DNA of 64,000 bases, taken from assembly GCA_026705025.1 (NCBI GenBank), contig JAPPBN010000032.1, forward strand, positions 1 through 64,000. The letters run 5' to 3'. The notes beneath the pieces are model-generated. The model searched no databases. It saw only the letters and a list, made by a program, of their open reading frames with translations, and was not told the origin of the DNA. This document shows, piece after piece, positions 32,538 through 40,970 of this stretch. Source of the stretch: Bin125 sp026705025 (GTDB lineage: Bacteria > Chloroflexota > Dehalococcoidia > Bin125). Each line of letters begins with the position of its first letter. Within the stretch, counting starts at the first letter, position 1. A program made the translations under genes and the position numbers.

Positions 32538-35380
32538 GATCCTGCCTCCGCCCTGCGGGCCGGGCGCTCGGGCTGCAGACCGCGCAGCTCGGCTCGGGCC
32601 TGCTCGCGCAGCGCGTAGAGCGCCGAGATCGCCTCCAGGGGCGTGATCCCGTCGACATCGACATCGGCCAGATCGTGCAGCAGCGGATGCGCGGCTGGTG
32701 GAGCGGGCGGCATCAGCATCAGCTGCGGCGCTCGCTCCCCGGCATCGCCCGTCGCCCTGCCCTGCGGCCGTTCCAGCTGCTCGAGCAACTCCCGCGCCCG
32801 TGCGACCACCGCGGCCGGAAGCCCGGCCTGAGCCGCAACATGCACGCCGTACGAGCGGTCGGCGGCGCCGGGCGTGATCCGGTAGAGGAACTCGATCCGG
32901 CCCGCCTCGGTCTCCTCGACCTGGACGGCGGCGTTGGCCACCCGCGGCAGCCGGCCGGCGAGCGCGGTGAGCTCATGGAAGTGGGTCGCGAAGAGCGTCC
33001 GCGGCCCGCGCTCGGAGCGCGGCGGAGCAGATGCTGTGCGCGCGTCCGGGCAAGCCGCCGCCGGACCGCCGCCCAGTGCCTCGGCCACCGCCTGCGCGAT
33101 CGCCAACCCGTCCCACGTGGATGTCCCGCGGCCGATCTCGTCCAGCAGCACCAGCGATCGATCCGTGGCCCCGTGCAGCAGGTGCGCCGTCTCCAGCATC
33201 TCAACCATGAACGTCGAGCGGCCCCGGGCCAGCTCGTCATGCGCGCCGACTCGGGCGAAAATCCGGTCGACCAGCCCGACCCGCGCCCGCTCGGCCGGCA
33301 CAAAAGATCCGGCCTGGGCGAGAATCACGATCAAGGCGGCCTGCCGCAGATAGGTCGATTTGCCGGCCATGTTCGGCCCCGTGACCAGCAGCAGCTGCGG
33401 CGCGTGTTGGCCGTCGTCAGCCAGACGCAGGTCGTTGGGCACGAACCCGCCCTGGGCCGCCGCCGCCTCAACGATCGGGTGACGGCCGGCGGTGATGTCG
33501 AGGACGCCGGAGTGTTCCAGGCTAGGCCGGCTCCAGGCCCGTTCGGCCGCCACCGCGGCCAACGACGCGGCCGCGTCGAGCCGGGCCAGGGCGCCGGCGG
33601 CCCGGCGGACCGTCTCCGCCTGCGCCACGAGGGAGCGGCGCAGGCGCTCAACACAGTCCCGCTCGGCCTGTTCGAGCCGCTCCTCGGCCGCCTGCAGTTC
33701 GGTTTCAATCCGGCGCAACCCGGGCTCGGAGAAGCGTTCGCGATCGCGCAGCGACTGGCGCCGCTCCCACGCCTCCGGCGCCCGTCCGGCGACCGATCGG
33801 GTCAGCTCGATGTGATAGCCGAAGGTCCGGTGATAGCCGATTCTGAGCGATTCGATGCCCGACTGCTCGCGCAGTTCGCGCTCGCGCGCGGCCATCAGTT
33901 CGCGCGCGGCCGCGCTCGCCGCGCGGGCGGAGTCGACCTCGGGGTCGACGCCGGCCCGGACCACGCCGCCGCCCACACCGCCGCCAGCTTCCGCAGGGCG
34001 CTCCTCCAGGGACGCGTCAATCCGCTCAGCTGCAGCCGGCGCCGGGGCCAGCTGCCCGGCCAGGCGTTCCAGCGCCGGGCTCGCGCTGCCCGCGGTCGAC
34101 TCCTCGATCGTCGCCGCCAGATCCACCGCGGCGATCAGTCCGCGCGCCAGCCGCGCCAGTTCGGCCGCCGAGGCGACCCCGGATGAGGCGCGGCCAAACA
34201 GGCGCTCGAGGTCGGCGGCGCCGCGCAGTTGCGCGGCCAGCGCGCGCCGCAGGGCCGGCCGCCGGACCAGCGCCTCGACCCGGTCCAGCCGTCGTTCGAT
34301 TCGCTCCAGCTCGAGCAGCGGCGAGGCCACCGCCGCCCGCAGCCAGCGCCGGCCCGGGGCGCTGCCGCATCGGTCGATCACTTCCAGCAGCGTCTGCGCT
34401 CCCGCGTCCGCGGCCGCCGCCGAACCCCTCGTTGAGCCAGCCGCCGAGCCCGGCGCGGTCACGCCCAGCGCGCGCTCGGTTGCCCGGTCCCACTGCAGGT
34501 AGGCCTCAGTCTCGAACCAGCGCGGCGCCGACAGATGCGGCAGCGCGCGCGGCTGCGCTGCCCCCGTCGTCTCGTCGGTCGTTTCATCGCCCAGATCATC
34601 AACCGGGGCACCGTTCGCCGGCAGCGCCCGGCGCAGGTAGCCGATCAGCGCGCCCAGCGCGCCCAGGGCGGTGTCCCCGCGTTCGCCCTCCAGTCCCAGC
34701 GCCGCCGCCGGCGCGCCATATTGCTCCTCGAGCGCCCGCCTGGCTGTGTCGCCGCGGAACTCCGAATCCGGCCGGCGGGTCAGCGCCAGATCGACCAGAT
34801 CGATCAGTGGCGCCTCGCTGCCTTCTCCGATCAGCAACTCGCGCGCGCCCAGCCGCTCGAGCAGGTCGGCCGCGCGTTGCCAGAGCGCCGCGTCCTCTTC
34901 GAGCTGGCCGTCCAGTTCGGCCACGTGGCAGGCGCCGGTCGTGATGTCGGCCACGGCGACCCCCAGACGGAGCCGGCGCCGCTCACGGCGCACGGCGACC
35001 GCGGCGCAGGCCGAGGCCTGGCCCGCCTCGAGCAACGCCGGTTCCAGCGCGGTCCCGGGCGACACCACCCGCACGACTCCCCGCTTGACCAGCCCCTTCG
35101 CCGCCCGCGGCTGTTCCAGCTGCTCGCAGATCGCCACCCGGTGCCCCTGCGCGACGAGCCGCGTCAGATGCTGCTCGACCGAGCGCACCGGCACGCCGGC
35201 CAAGGGCGAACGCAGGCCGCCGCCCATCGGCTTCGAGGTCAGGGCAATGTCCAGCGCCTCGGACACGACCTTCGCGTCCTCGTCAAAAGTCTCGTAAAAG
35301 TCGCCCAGGCGGAAGAGCAGGATCGCATCCGGATGGCGGGCCTTGAGATCGAGATACTGCCGTCGAACCGGTGTGACCAT
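32534..35380 (-). CDS. mutS: DNA mismatch repair protein MutS
   Basis: A 948-residue MutS1, somewhat longer than E. coli (853). The mismatch-reading motif GDFYETF is at residues 27-33, the Walker A GPNMAGKST near 666-675, then STFMVEMLETAHLLHG, DEIGRGTSTWDGLAIA (Walker B region) and TLFATHFHELTAL. Extra length comes from Ala/Gly/Arg-rich loops, for example near residues 255-320 and in the clamp. It recognises mismatches and recruits MutL, whose gene follows with a 4-bp overlap. Confidence 0.96.
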   Translation of the reverse strand: MVTPVRRQYLDLKARHPDAILLFRLGDFYETFDEDAKVVSEALDIALTSKPMGGGLRSPLAGVPVRSVEQHLTRLVAQGHRVAICEQLEQPRAAKGLVKRGVVRVVSPGTALEPALLEAGQASACAAVAVRRERRRLRLGVAVADITTGACHVAELDGQLEEDAALWQRAADLLERLGARELLIGEGSEAPLIDLVDLALTRRPDSEFRGDTARRALEEQYGAPAAALGLEGERGDTALGALGALIGYLRRALPANGAPVDDLGDETTDETTGAAQPRALPHLSAPRWFETEAYLQWDRATERALGVTAPGSAAGSTRGSAAAADAGAQTLLEVIDRCGSAPGRRWLRAAVASPLLELERIERRLDRVEALVRRPALRRALAAQLRGAADLERLFGRASSGVASAAELARLARGLIAAVDLAATIEESTAGSASPALERLAGQLAPAPAAAERIDASLEERPAEAGGGVGGGVVRAGVDPEVDSARAASAAARELMAARERELREQSGIESLRIGYHRTFGYHIELTRSVAGRAPEAWERRQSLRDRERFSEPGLRRIETELQAAEERLEQAERDCVERLRRSLVAQAETVRRAAGALARLDAAASLAAVAAERAWSRPSLEHSGVLDITAGRHPIVEAAAAQGGFVPNDLRLADDGQHAPQLLLVTGPNMAGKSTYLRQAALIVILAQAGSFVPAERARVGLVDRIFARVGAHDELARGRSTFMVEMLETAHLLHGATDRSLVLLDEIGRGTSTWDGLAIAQAVAEALGGGPAAACPDARTASAPPRSERGPRTLFATHFHELTALAGRLPRVANAAVQVEETEAGRIEFLYRITPGAADRSYGVHVAAQAGLPAAVVARARELLEQLERPQGRATGDAGERAPQLMLMPPAPPAAHPLLHDLADVDVDGITPLEAISALYALREQARAELRGLQPERPARRAEAGS

Positions 35381-35390
35381 GCCTGTATGT

Positions 35391-35406
35391 TACACGCTTC
35401 CGTGTA
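35391..35406. promoter_or_regulatory. Palindrome in the mutS leader
   Basis: TACACG and CGTGTA flank a 4-base centre, giving a perfect inverted repeat 10-25 bp upstream of the mutS ATG. It could be an operator or an RNA hairpin near the ribosome-binding site. No known regulator motif is recognised. Confidence 0.5.
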
Positions 35407-35505
35407 TCCTCGTCACCCGCTTCGGGGCAACCGCTCAGGCAGTTTATCAATTGGGGTTCGAATACGGAACCGCGTCAGTCCGGTTCGGGCGAGGCTGATG
35501 CCCCA

Positions 35506-35549
35506 GCGTGGACAGTGCGTGGACAGTGCGTGGACAGTGCGTGGACAGT
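35506..35549. repeat. Four tandem copies of an 11-bp repeat
   Basis: GCGTGGACAGT is repeated exactly four times (35506, 35517, 35528, 35539), followed by a degenerate fifth copy TGGTGGACA. The array lies between the mutS start and the nuoF-like stop. The period of about one helical turn puts every copy on one DNA face, as for a regulator's iterated site. Confidence 0.85.
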
Positions 35550-35594
35550 TGGTGGACATGCCGGCTCGGCGGTCGGCCCCGTCGTCAACCGTGC

Positions 35595-37535
35595 TCAGAC
35601 CACCGAGAGTGTGGTCAGGAACCGGTCTTCGACCCGGATCGCCTCGGGCGCCACCTCGCGGCAGACATCGCAATGGATGCAGCGCGGCTGATCGATCTGC
35701 CAGTCGCCCAGGGCTGCGGCCTGCTCGCCGCCGTCTTGCCCCTCTTCGGGGTCGTCATCGGCCTCGACCGGTGCCCGCTCGATGCAGGCGGTCGGGCAGA
35801 GCGCCGCCGCCTCCTCCAGGCGCGGATCGGACGGATCGGCGATCAGGTAGCGGGTCAGCCCCGGCGCGACCCGGGCCGGATCGCGCTTCTCGTCGATGTG
35901 CGTGTCCAGCTCATCGCGGAAGTAGTTGACCAGTCCGCGCACCGCGTACGGCGTGAACTGGCCGTGCAGACAGTTGGCGTTCTGCAGCGTCTTGTCGATC
36001 GCCCCGATCCGATCAAGATCCTCCAGCCGGCCGTCGCCGTGCATGATCCGCTCCAGCACCTCGACCAGCCGTTGCGACCCGCCGTGACAGGTCGTGCAGC
36101 GGCCGCAGGATTCGTCCTCGCAGAACTCGGAGAAATACTTGGTCAGGTCGACCGCCGAGGCGCGTTCGTCGAACAGGATCAGCCCGCCCGAGCCCAGCAG
36201 TACGCCGCGCTCGGTGAAGGGTGGGCGCTCCAGCTTGAGGCCCAGGTCCGAGGCCGGCAGGAGGCCGCCCAGGGGACCGCCCGGCTGGATGCCCTTGGGC
36301 GTGTGACCGTCGGGCGGGCCGCCGCCGCAGCCGAGCAGGAGTTCGTCCATGCCCATGCCGAAGGGCACCTCGAGGATGCCCGGCCGCTCGAGCGCGCCCG
36401 AGATCGAGAACATCTTCGTGCCCGGGTCCGATTCCGTCCCGAACTGCCGGTACCAGGCGTCGCCGTGCTGCACGATCAGGGGCACGTTAGCGTAGGTTTC
36501 GGTGTTGTTGACGTTGGACGGCTCGGAGAACACGCCCTGCTGGGCCGGGAAGGGCGGACGGATCTTGGGCATGCCGCGGATCCCCTCGACCGACGCAATC
36601 AGTCCGGTTTCCTCGCCGCAGACGTACGATCCGGCGCCCCGGGTGATCTCGAGATCGAAGTCGAAGCCAGAGCCGAAGATGTCGGAGCCCAGCAGCCCGC
36701 GTTCGCGCGCCTGATCGAGCGCCAGCTGCATTCGCTCGATCGACAGGGGGTACTCGTCGCGAATGTAGATGAACCCGTAATCGGCGCCGGTCGCCTTCCC
36801 CGCGATGGCCATGCCCTCGATCACCAGATGCGGGTCCGACTCCATCAACACGCGATTGACGAAGGCGCCCGGGTCGCCTTCGTCCGCGTTGCAGACCAGG
36901 TACTTGGTCGGGCCCGGCGCGCCAAGCAGGAACTTCCACTTCTGTCCGGCGGGAAACCCGCCGCCGCCGCGGCCGCCCACGCCGGCCGACAGCACGAGGT
37001 CGCAGATCGCCATCGGCTCCATCGCCACCGCCCGGTCCAGCGCCTCGTAGGCGCCCTCGGCAATGGCTTCGTCAATCGATTCCGGGTCGATCAGGCCCAT
37101 CACCCGCATTAGCCGCCGCTCCTGCGGCCCCCAGAAGGGATGATCGATCAGGGACGGAATGCCCGGCGTCGGCGTGCGCGCGCCGATCAGCCACCGGGCC
37201 GCATCCTCGGCCGGGTGATCGCCCAGCGCGGCCGCGAGAAACTCGGCCGCGTCCTCCGGTCTGACCGGCCCATAGACCACCGCGCCGCCGCCCACCCCAT
37301 CCGGCCGTTCCACCTCGACCACCGGCTCCAGCCAGGACAGTCCCAGAGTGCCCACCCGCATCAGGTCGGCGCCGCGCTCGGCCGCGAGCGGCTCCAACGC
37401 CTCCCAGAGCCGATCCGCCTCCGCCGCGATCGAGGAGGTCGACAGGTCAACCCGGATCAACGGGCGCGAGGGGCTGCGCCGCGGCGCAGCGGCCAGTTCG
37501 GCGGCTTCGCGCAGTTCTTCGTAGGCGCTACTCAT
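35595..37535 (-). CDS. NuoF-like NADH/formate dehydrogenase flavoprotein subunit with degenerate C-terminal ferredoxin domain
   Basis: A 646-residue protein: N-terminal 2Fe-2S/thioredoxin-like remnant, then the NuoF core. The FMN/NADH site is visible in GGRGGGGFPAGQKWKF, LVCNADEGDPGAF and GAGSYVCGEETGLIAS. The 4Fe-4S site is SCGRCTTC near residue 475 with NANCLHG near 520. The C-terminus resembles the two-cluster ferredoxin tail of HymB-like proteins, but only CPTAC and CIHCDVCREVAP remain, enough for at most one cluster. Such subunits pass electrons from NADH in complex I, NiFe- or FeFe-hydrogenases or formate dehydrogenases. It overlaps nuoE by 4 bp; no nuoG or hydrogenase is adjacent. Confidence 0.85.
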   Translation of the reverse strand: MSSAYEELREAAELAAAPRRSPSRPLIRVDLSTSSIAAEADRLWEALEPLAAERGADLMRVGTLGLSWLEPVVEVERPDGVGGGAVVYGPVRPEDAAEFLAAALGDHPAEDAARWLIGARTPTPGIPSLIDHPFWGPQERRLMRVMGLIDPESIDEAIAEGAYEALDRAVAMEPMAICDLVLSAGVGGRGGGGFPAGQKWKFLLGAPGPTKYLVCNADEGDPGAFVNRVLMESDPHLVIEGMAIAGKATGADYGFIYIRDEYPLSIERMQLALDQARERGLLGSDIFGSGFDFDLEITRGAGSYVCGEETGLIASVEGIRGMPKIRPPFPAQQGVFSEPSNVNNTETYANVPLIVQHGDAWYRQFGTESDPGTKMFSISGALERPGILEVPFGMGMDELLLGCGGGPPDGHTPKGIQPGGPLGGLLPASDLGLKLERPPFTERGVLLGSGGLILFDERASAVDLTKYFSEFCEDESCGRCTTCHGGSQRLVEVLERIMHGDGRLEDLDRIGAIDKTLQNANCLHGQFTPYAVRGLVNYFRDELDTHIDEKRDPARVAPGLTRYLIADPSDPRLEEAAALCPTACIERAPVEADDDPEEGQDGGEQAAALGDWQIDQPRCIHCDVCREVAPEAIRVEDRFLTTLSVV

Positions 37536-38125
37536 CGGCCCGACTCCTCCGCCGCCTCGTGTCCCTGCGCGTGCCCGTGTGCGTCTCCGTGTGCGGAGCC
37601 GTAGGTCGCTTCGGCATCAACGAACGTGGCCGGTGCGATCTTGATCGGACACCGAGGCCACTCGATCACGTCATCTCCCGCCTTGAGCCGCCGGGCCAGC
37701 TTGACCGACTCGACCATCGTCAACGGGCCGACCACTCGACCATTCACCCAGACCATCGGCGCCTGCTCGCAGGTGCCGTTGCACTGCCCCAACCAGAGAC
37801 CCAGCTCGTCGTCGGGCGTGTTCTCGCCCAGTCGGCAGCCGAGCTCGGCCTCGAAGATCCGCCGCACGCGGTCGCCGCCGACGACGCGGCAGGACGGACC
37901 GGAACACCAGGTGACCAGCGTCTTGGGCGGCGGCGAGTGGCGAAATTCGGCGTAGAACGTGGCCGGGCCGTAGACCTGCGCCTCCGACACCCGCAGGTGT
38001 CTCGCGATCAGCCGGATCGCATCGCGCGAGATCCAGCCCAACTCTTCCTGGGCCAGGTGCAGCGCGCGCAGCATCTCACCCTGCTGGCGTGGCAGTTGCT
38101 GAAGCAGCCCGGCAAACCGTTCCAT
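37532..38125 (-). CDS. NuoE-like 2Fe-2S subunit
   Basis: A 197-residue thioredoxin-fold 2Fe-2S subunit. The four ligands are C-x4-C (CSGPSC) and C-x3-C (CNGTC), separated as in NuoE. The N-terminus (LQQLPRQQGEMLRALHLAQE, then WISRDAIRLIARHLRV) is the usual helical region. A His/Gly/Glu-rich tail (GSAHGDAHGHAQGHEAAEES) extends the C-terminus; metal binding by it is possible but unproven. It forms a module with the NuoF-like subunit (4-bp overlap). Function within complex I or a soluble NAD-dependent formate dehydrogenase or hydrogenase cannot be decided here. Confidence 0.88.
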   Translation of the reverse strand: MERFAGLLQQLPRQQGEMLRALHLAQEELGWISRDAIRLIARHLRVSEAQVYGPATFYAEFRHSPPPKTLVTWCSGPSCRVVGGDRVRRIFEAELGCRLGENTPDDELGLWLGQCNGTCEQAPMVWVNGRVVGPLTMVESVKLARRLKAGDDVIEWPRCPIKIAPATFVDAEATYGSAHGDAHGHAQGHEAAEESGR

Positions 38126-38220
38126 CCCTGCTCCCGTCCCCGCTAGACCGTGCAGCGCGCTCCCCGCATGCTATCCGCGCCCCCGATAGCGGACAAGCCG
38201 CGGCGCCCAAACAGTTCCCC

Positions 38221-38250
38221 GTCATACCCGCGCTTGTCGCGGGTATCTCG
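38221..38250. repeat. Palindromic intergenic repeat, family C, copy 2
   Basis: ATACCCGCG and CGCGGGTAT flank a 6-nt centre; the orientation is opposite to copy 1 at 1571-1600. With copy 3 it accounts for most recognisable structure in the 249-bp gap between nuoE and the SMP-30 gene. Confidence 0.75.
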
Positions 38251-38337
38251 CCTTGGTCCCGACGACTCATGTCGGCCGTGCGGAGCGACCAGGGCCGGAC
38301 CAATCGGCGCCGGTCGCGAAGAGGCTCTGACCGCTTC

Positions 38338-38366
38338 GAGATTCCCCCGGCAACCGCGGGAATGGC
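38338..38366. repeat. Palindromic intergenic repeat, family C, copy 3
   Basis: GAGATTCCCCCGG ... CCGCGGGAATGGC is the diverged ATTCCCGC version of the family, inverted with respect to copy 2. It lies just after the stop of the SMP-30 gene on the minus strand, where it could end transcription. Confidence 0.65.
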
Positions 38367-38374
38367 GGTGCCGC

Positions 38375-39298
38375 CTACGCGTTGAAATGGAGCCGCAGAC
38401 CCGGACGCGGCCACTGACAGGAAATCAGGCGACCGCTTGTCGAGAGCGTGATGTAGGCGGTTTGCATGTCGGCCCCGCCGAAACAGATGTTGGTCGTCAG
38501 CGGATCGTCGCCGACCGCGACGTGCTCGACGTCGCCCGTCTCGGGATTGATCACGGTGACCCCGCCCGGGCCGATCGTCGCCACGCAGACGTTGCCCGAC
38601 TCCTCCACCGCGAGCGAATCGAACAGCGTGTAGCCCCCGGCGTTGGCGATGAAGGAGTGGAAGCCGGCCGCCGCGTTGTCCGAGGCCAGCACGCCCGGTT
38701 CGGCGATCTCCCAGCCGAACAGTCGGCCGGTCGGCGTCTCGGCGATGTAGACGTGCGTGTCGTTCGGCGCGAGACCCACCCCGTTGGCGCCACCCGGGAT
38801 CGGGAAGACGGCGCGCGAGATGTGACTGCCGTCCGTGGTGGCGTAGTAGAGCGCGCCGAGGTCACGGTCGTACTCGCGGTTCTTGCCCAGGTCCGAGAAC
38901 CAGAATCCGCCGGATGAATCGAAGACGATGTCGTTCGGCCCCTTGAGCGGCACCCCGTCGCATTCCGTGTAGACGGTCTCCACCGCGCCGGTCTCGACGT
39001 TGACGCGCTGGATCGAGCCCGACGTATAGTCGAGCGCCTGGCCGCCCGGCAACAGCCGCCCGCCTGAGCGGTTCCATTCGAAGCCGCCGTTGTTGGTGAT
39101 CCAGACGTGCCCGTCCGGCCCAATCGCGGCCCCATTGGGTCCGCCGCCGGTTTCAGCGACGACCTCCACGCGGCCGTCCGGCGTCACCCGCGTGAGCGTT
39201 TGCCGGGCGATCTCGGTCAATATCACCGATCCGTCATCCATCGCGATTGGCCCCTCCGGAAATTCCAGTCCCGAGGCCAGCTCCACGAAATCCATCAA
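38375..39298 (-). CDS. SMP-30/gluconolactonase-like beta-propeller protein
   Basis: A 307-residue SMP-30/LRE-like propeller. The N-terminus LEFPEGPIAMDDGSVILTEI contains the metal-ligand Glu of the family, and further landmarks are GGGPNGAAIGPDGHVWITNN, GPNDIVFDSSGGFWFSDLG, NGVGLAPNDTHVYIAET and SLAVEESGNVCVATI. The family hydrolyses lactones (gluconolactonase) or related esters using a divalent cation. Substrate unknown. It starts at one of two consecutive ATGs (39298 or 39295). It is downstream of a hypothetical gene on the same strand. Confidence 0.85.
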   Translation of the reverse strand: MMDFVELASGLEFPEGPIAMDDGSVILTEIARQTLTRVTPDGRVEVVAETGGGPNGAAIGPDGHVWITNNGGFEWNRSGGRLLPGGQALDYTSGSIQRVNVETGAVETVYTECDGVPLKGPNDIVFDSSGGFWFSDLGKNREYDRDLGALYYATTDGSHISRAVFPIPGGANGVGLAPNDTHVYIAETPTGRLFGWEIAEPGVLASDNAAAGFHSFIANAGGYTLFDSLAVEESGNVCVATIGPGGVTVINPETGDVEHVAVGDDPLTTNICFGGADMQTAYITLSTSGRLISCQWPRPGLRLHFNA

Positions 39299-39334
39299 TG
39301 TCTTCTTTCCAGAAGTGGTGTCCCTGCGCAGATC

Positions 39335-39742
39335 CTAATCGCTCGGCGCAGTCAGGGTCTGCAGATAGTACGTGCGCCGGTCACGCGGACCGATGATGTG
39401 ATCGATCCGCAGCGCCAGCTGAGCCTCATGCGGCGTCCGCAGCACGACCTGCGGGTTGGTCCTCAACAGCGGCTCCAGCGCGCCCGCCGGTTCGACCTGG
39501 CTGACCTCGACCGCGTACGTATCTGCCGGCAGCGTGGCCGGACGCGGTCTGACCAGCGCCCGTGCCAGCAGCGCGCCCGACGGCGTCAGGATCGAGCAGA
39601 CGACCGGCCTGGTGACCGGCGTGACGCTCGGCGTGGCGCCCAGTCCGTGCGCGCGCCTATGCGCCGTCTCGGCGCCCGCTTGTTCCGGATTGACCAGCAG
39701 AGAATGCGCCGCCGCGGGCGACGCCACTGATGTCGTAACCAT
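39335..39742 (-). CDS. Hypothetical protein
   Basis: A 135-residue frame starting at an ATG (39742) preceded by GAGGGTGTG; a start at 39775 would add 11 residues. The protein is basic at the N-terminus and has a hydrophobic-rich core with segments such as VVCSILTPSGALLARALVRP and LALRIDHIIGPRDRRTYYL. No family or motif is recognised. It ends 36 bp before the SMP-30 start on the same strand, consistent with an operon. Coding bias and an otherwise long gap support it modestly. Confidence 0.45.
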   Translation of the reverse strand: MVTTSVASPAAAHSLLVNPEQAGAETAHRRAHGLGATPSVTPVTRPVVCSILTPSGALLARALVRPRPATLPADTYAVEVSQVEPAGALEPLLRTNPQVVLRTPHEAQLALRIDHIIGPRDRRTYYLQTLTAPSD

Positions 39743-39925
39743 CACACCCTCACTCGGGGAGACCCACCCGTCCAACCGCCACTACCGCTTTAGCAAGAAG
39801 TCCCTCATTCCGTCAAGTAACGGCGCCGGGTCATAGCGCCCTGGCGGTTCCGCGCAATACGTCCAGTACCGGACCGCCTTGTATCCTGCCTGCGGAATCA
39901 GCTACTTCGAGAAAGGACCCAACCA

Positions 39926-40873
39926 ATGGGTGATCGACTTGATGGCCGCGTCGCAATCGTGACCGGCGCCGGACGCGGCATTGGCCGTGGACACGCCCTG
40001 CTGCTCGCCTCCGAGGGCGCCAGGGTCGTGGTCAACGACTACGGCGGATCCCAGGGCGGCGAACTCGATGGTCAGTCGGCGCCGGCCGACGAAGTCGTGG
40101 CCGCGATCAAGGAGGCCGGCGGCGACGCCGTCGCCAACTACGATTCGGTCGCCGACATGGACGCCGGCGAGCGCATGGTCCAGCAGGCGCTCGACGCGTT
40201 CGGCCGGCTCGACATCCTGATCAACAACGCCGGCATCCTGCGAGACCGGATGGTCTTCAACATGACCGAAGAGGAATGGGACGTCGTCGTCGACGTCCAC
40301 CTCAAGGGCCACTTCACCGTGACCAAGTTCGCTTCCCAGGTCTTCCGTCAGCAGCGCTCGGGACGGATCGTCAATACCTCCTCCGAGTCCGGTCTGGGCA
40401 ACATGGGCCAGGCCAACTACGCCGCGGCCAAGGAAGGCATCGTTGGCCTGACCCGCACCCTGGCCCGCGACCTCGGCCGCTACGGCGTCACCGCGAATGC
40501 GATCCGGCCGCGCGCCGGGACGCGCCTGACTCTGACCGAGGAGCTGGCCGAAGCCCAGCGCCGCGCCCGCGAGGCCGGCCTGGCCGCTGGCGACGCTGGC
40601 GACATCGACTTCGGCGCCGATCGTGAGGCGATGATGGCGCCGGAAAACGTCTCGCCCTTCGTCGTCTGGCTCTGCACCGACGCCGCGGCCAACATTAACG
40701 GCCGCGACTTCCTCGTCTGGGGCAATGAGGTCGGCATGTACAACCTGCCGACCGTCGAAGCCGCTGTCTACTCCTCGGGCCTGAGCTTCAGCCTGGACGA
40801 ACTCGATCGAGTCGCCGCCCAGTCCTACCTCGGCTCGCAGAAGAATCCCTGGCCTGCCCAGGCCCCACGCTAG
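39926..40873 (+). CDS. Short-chain dehydrogenase/reductase, MFE-2-like (3-hydroxyacyl-CoA dehydrogenase type)
   Basis: A 315-residue SDR. The cofactor motif is TGAGRGIGRG (residues 13-22), NNAGILRD follows, and the catalytic Tyr165 and Lys169 are in NYAAAKEG, with the preceding NTSSESGLGNMGQ giving the Ser. The glycine-rich start VAIVTGAGRGIGRGHALLLA and the VVNDYGG segment match the N-terminal dehydrogenase of peroxisomal multifunctional enzyme type 2. It probably oxidises a 3-hydroxyacyl-CoA or steroid. SD GAAAGGA precedes the ATG. It is followed after 97 bp by a dienelactone hydrolase-like gene. Confidence 0.85.
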   Translation: MGDRLDGRVAIVTGAGRGIGRGHALLLASEGARVVVNDYGGSQGGELDGQSAPADEVVAAIKEAGGDAVANYDSVADMDAGERMVQQALDAFGRLDILINNAGILRDRMVFNMTEEEWDVVVDVHLKGHFTVTKFASQVFRQQRSGRIVNTSSESGLGNMGQANYAAAKEGIVGLTRTLARDLGRYGVTANAIRPRAGTRLTLTEELAEAQRRAREAGLAAGDAGDIDFGADREAMMAPENVSPFVVWLCTDAAANINGRDFLVWGNEVGMYNLPTVEAAVYSSGLSFSLDELDRVAAQSYLGSQKNPWPAQAPR

Positions 40874-40880
40874 ATCTCTT

Positions 40881-40929
40881 TCTCCCCCCGCACAGCGGGG
40901 GGAGATGTCCCGTAGGGACAGAGGGGGTC
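40881..40929. repeat. Palindromic intergenic repeat, family B, copy 1
   Basis: A hairpin TCTCCCCCCG / CGGGGGGAGA is followed by GTCCC-GTA-GGGAC, and then by GAGGGGG. The same two-hairpin plan occurs at 57461-57503 and, inverted or diverged, at 52611-52652 and 60458-60500. Confidence 0.75.
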
Positions 40930-40970
40930 CCGGTTCTGGACTCACCAAGGCGATCAGAAAGGCACCAAAC

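Noticed and set aside
35506..35549. The 11-bp array as DnaA boxes or a replication origin
   Set aside because: GCGTGGACAGT does not match the TTATCCACA consensus on either strand, and no dnaA or dnaN lies nearby.
35506..35558. A CRISPR array
   Set aside because: The repeat unit is only 11 bp and has no spacers; no cas gene is nearby. No other array-like pattern was found.
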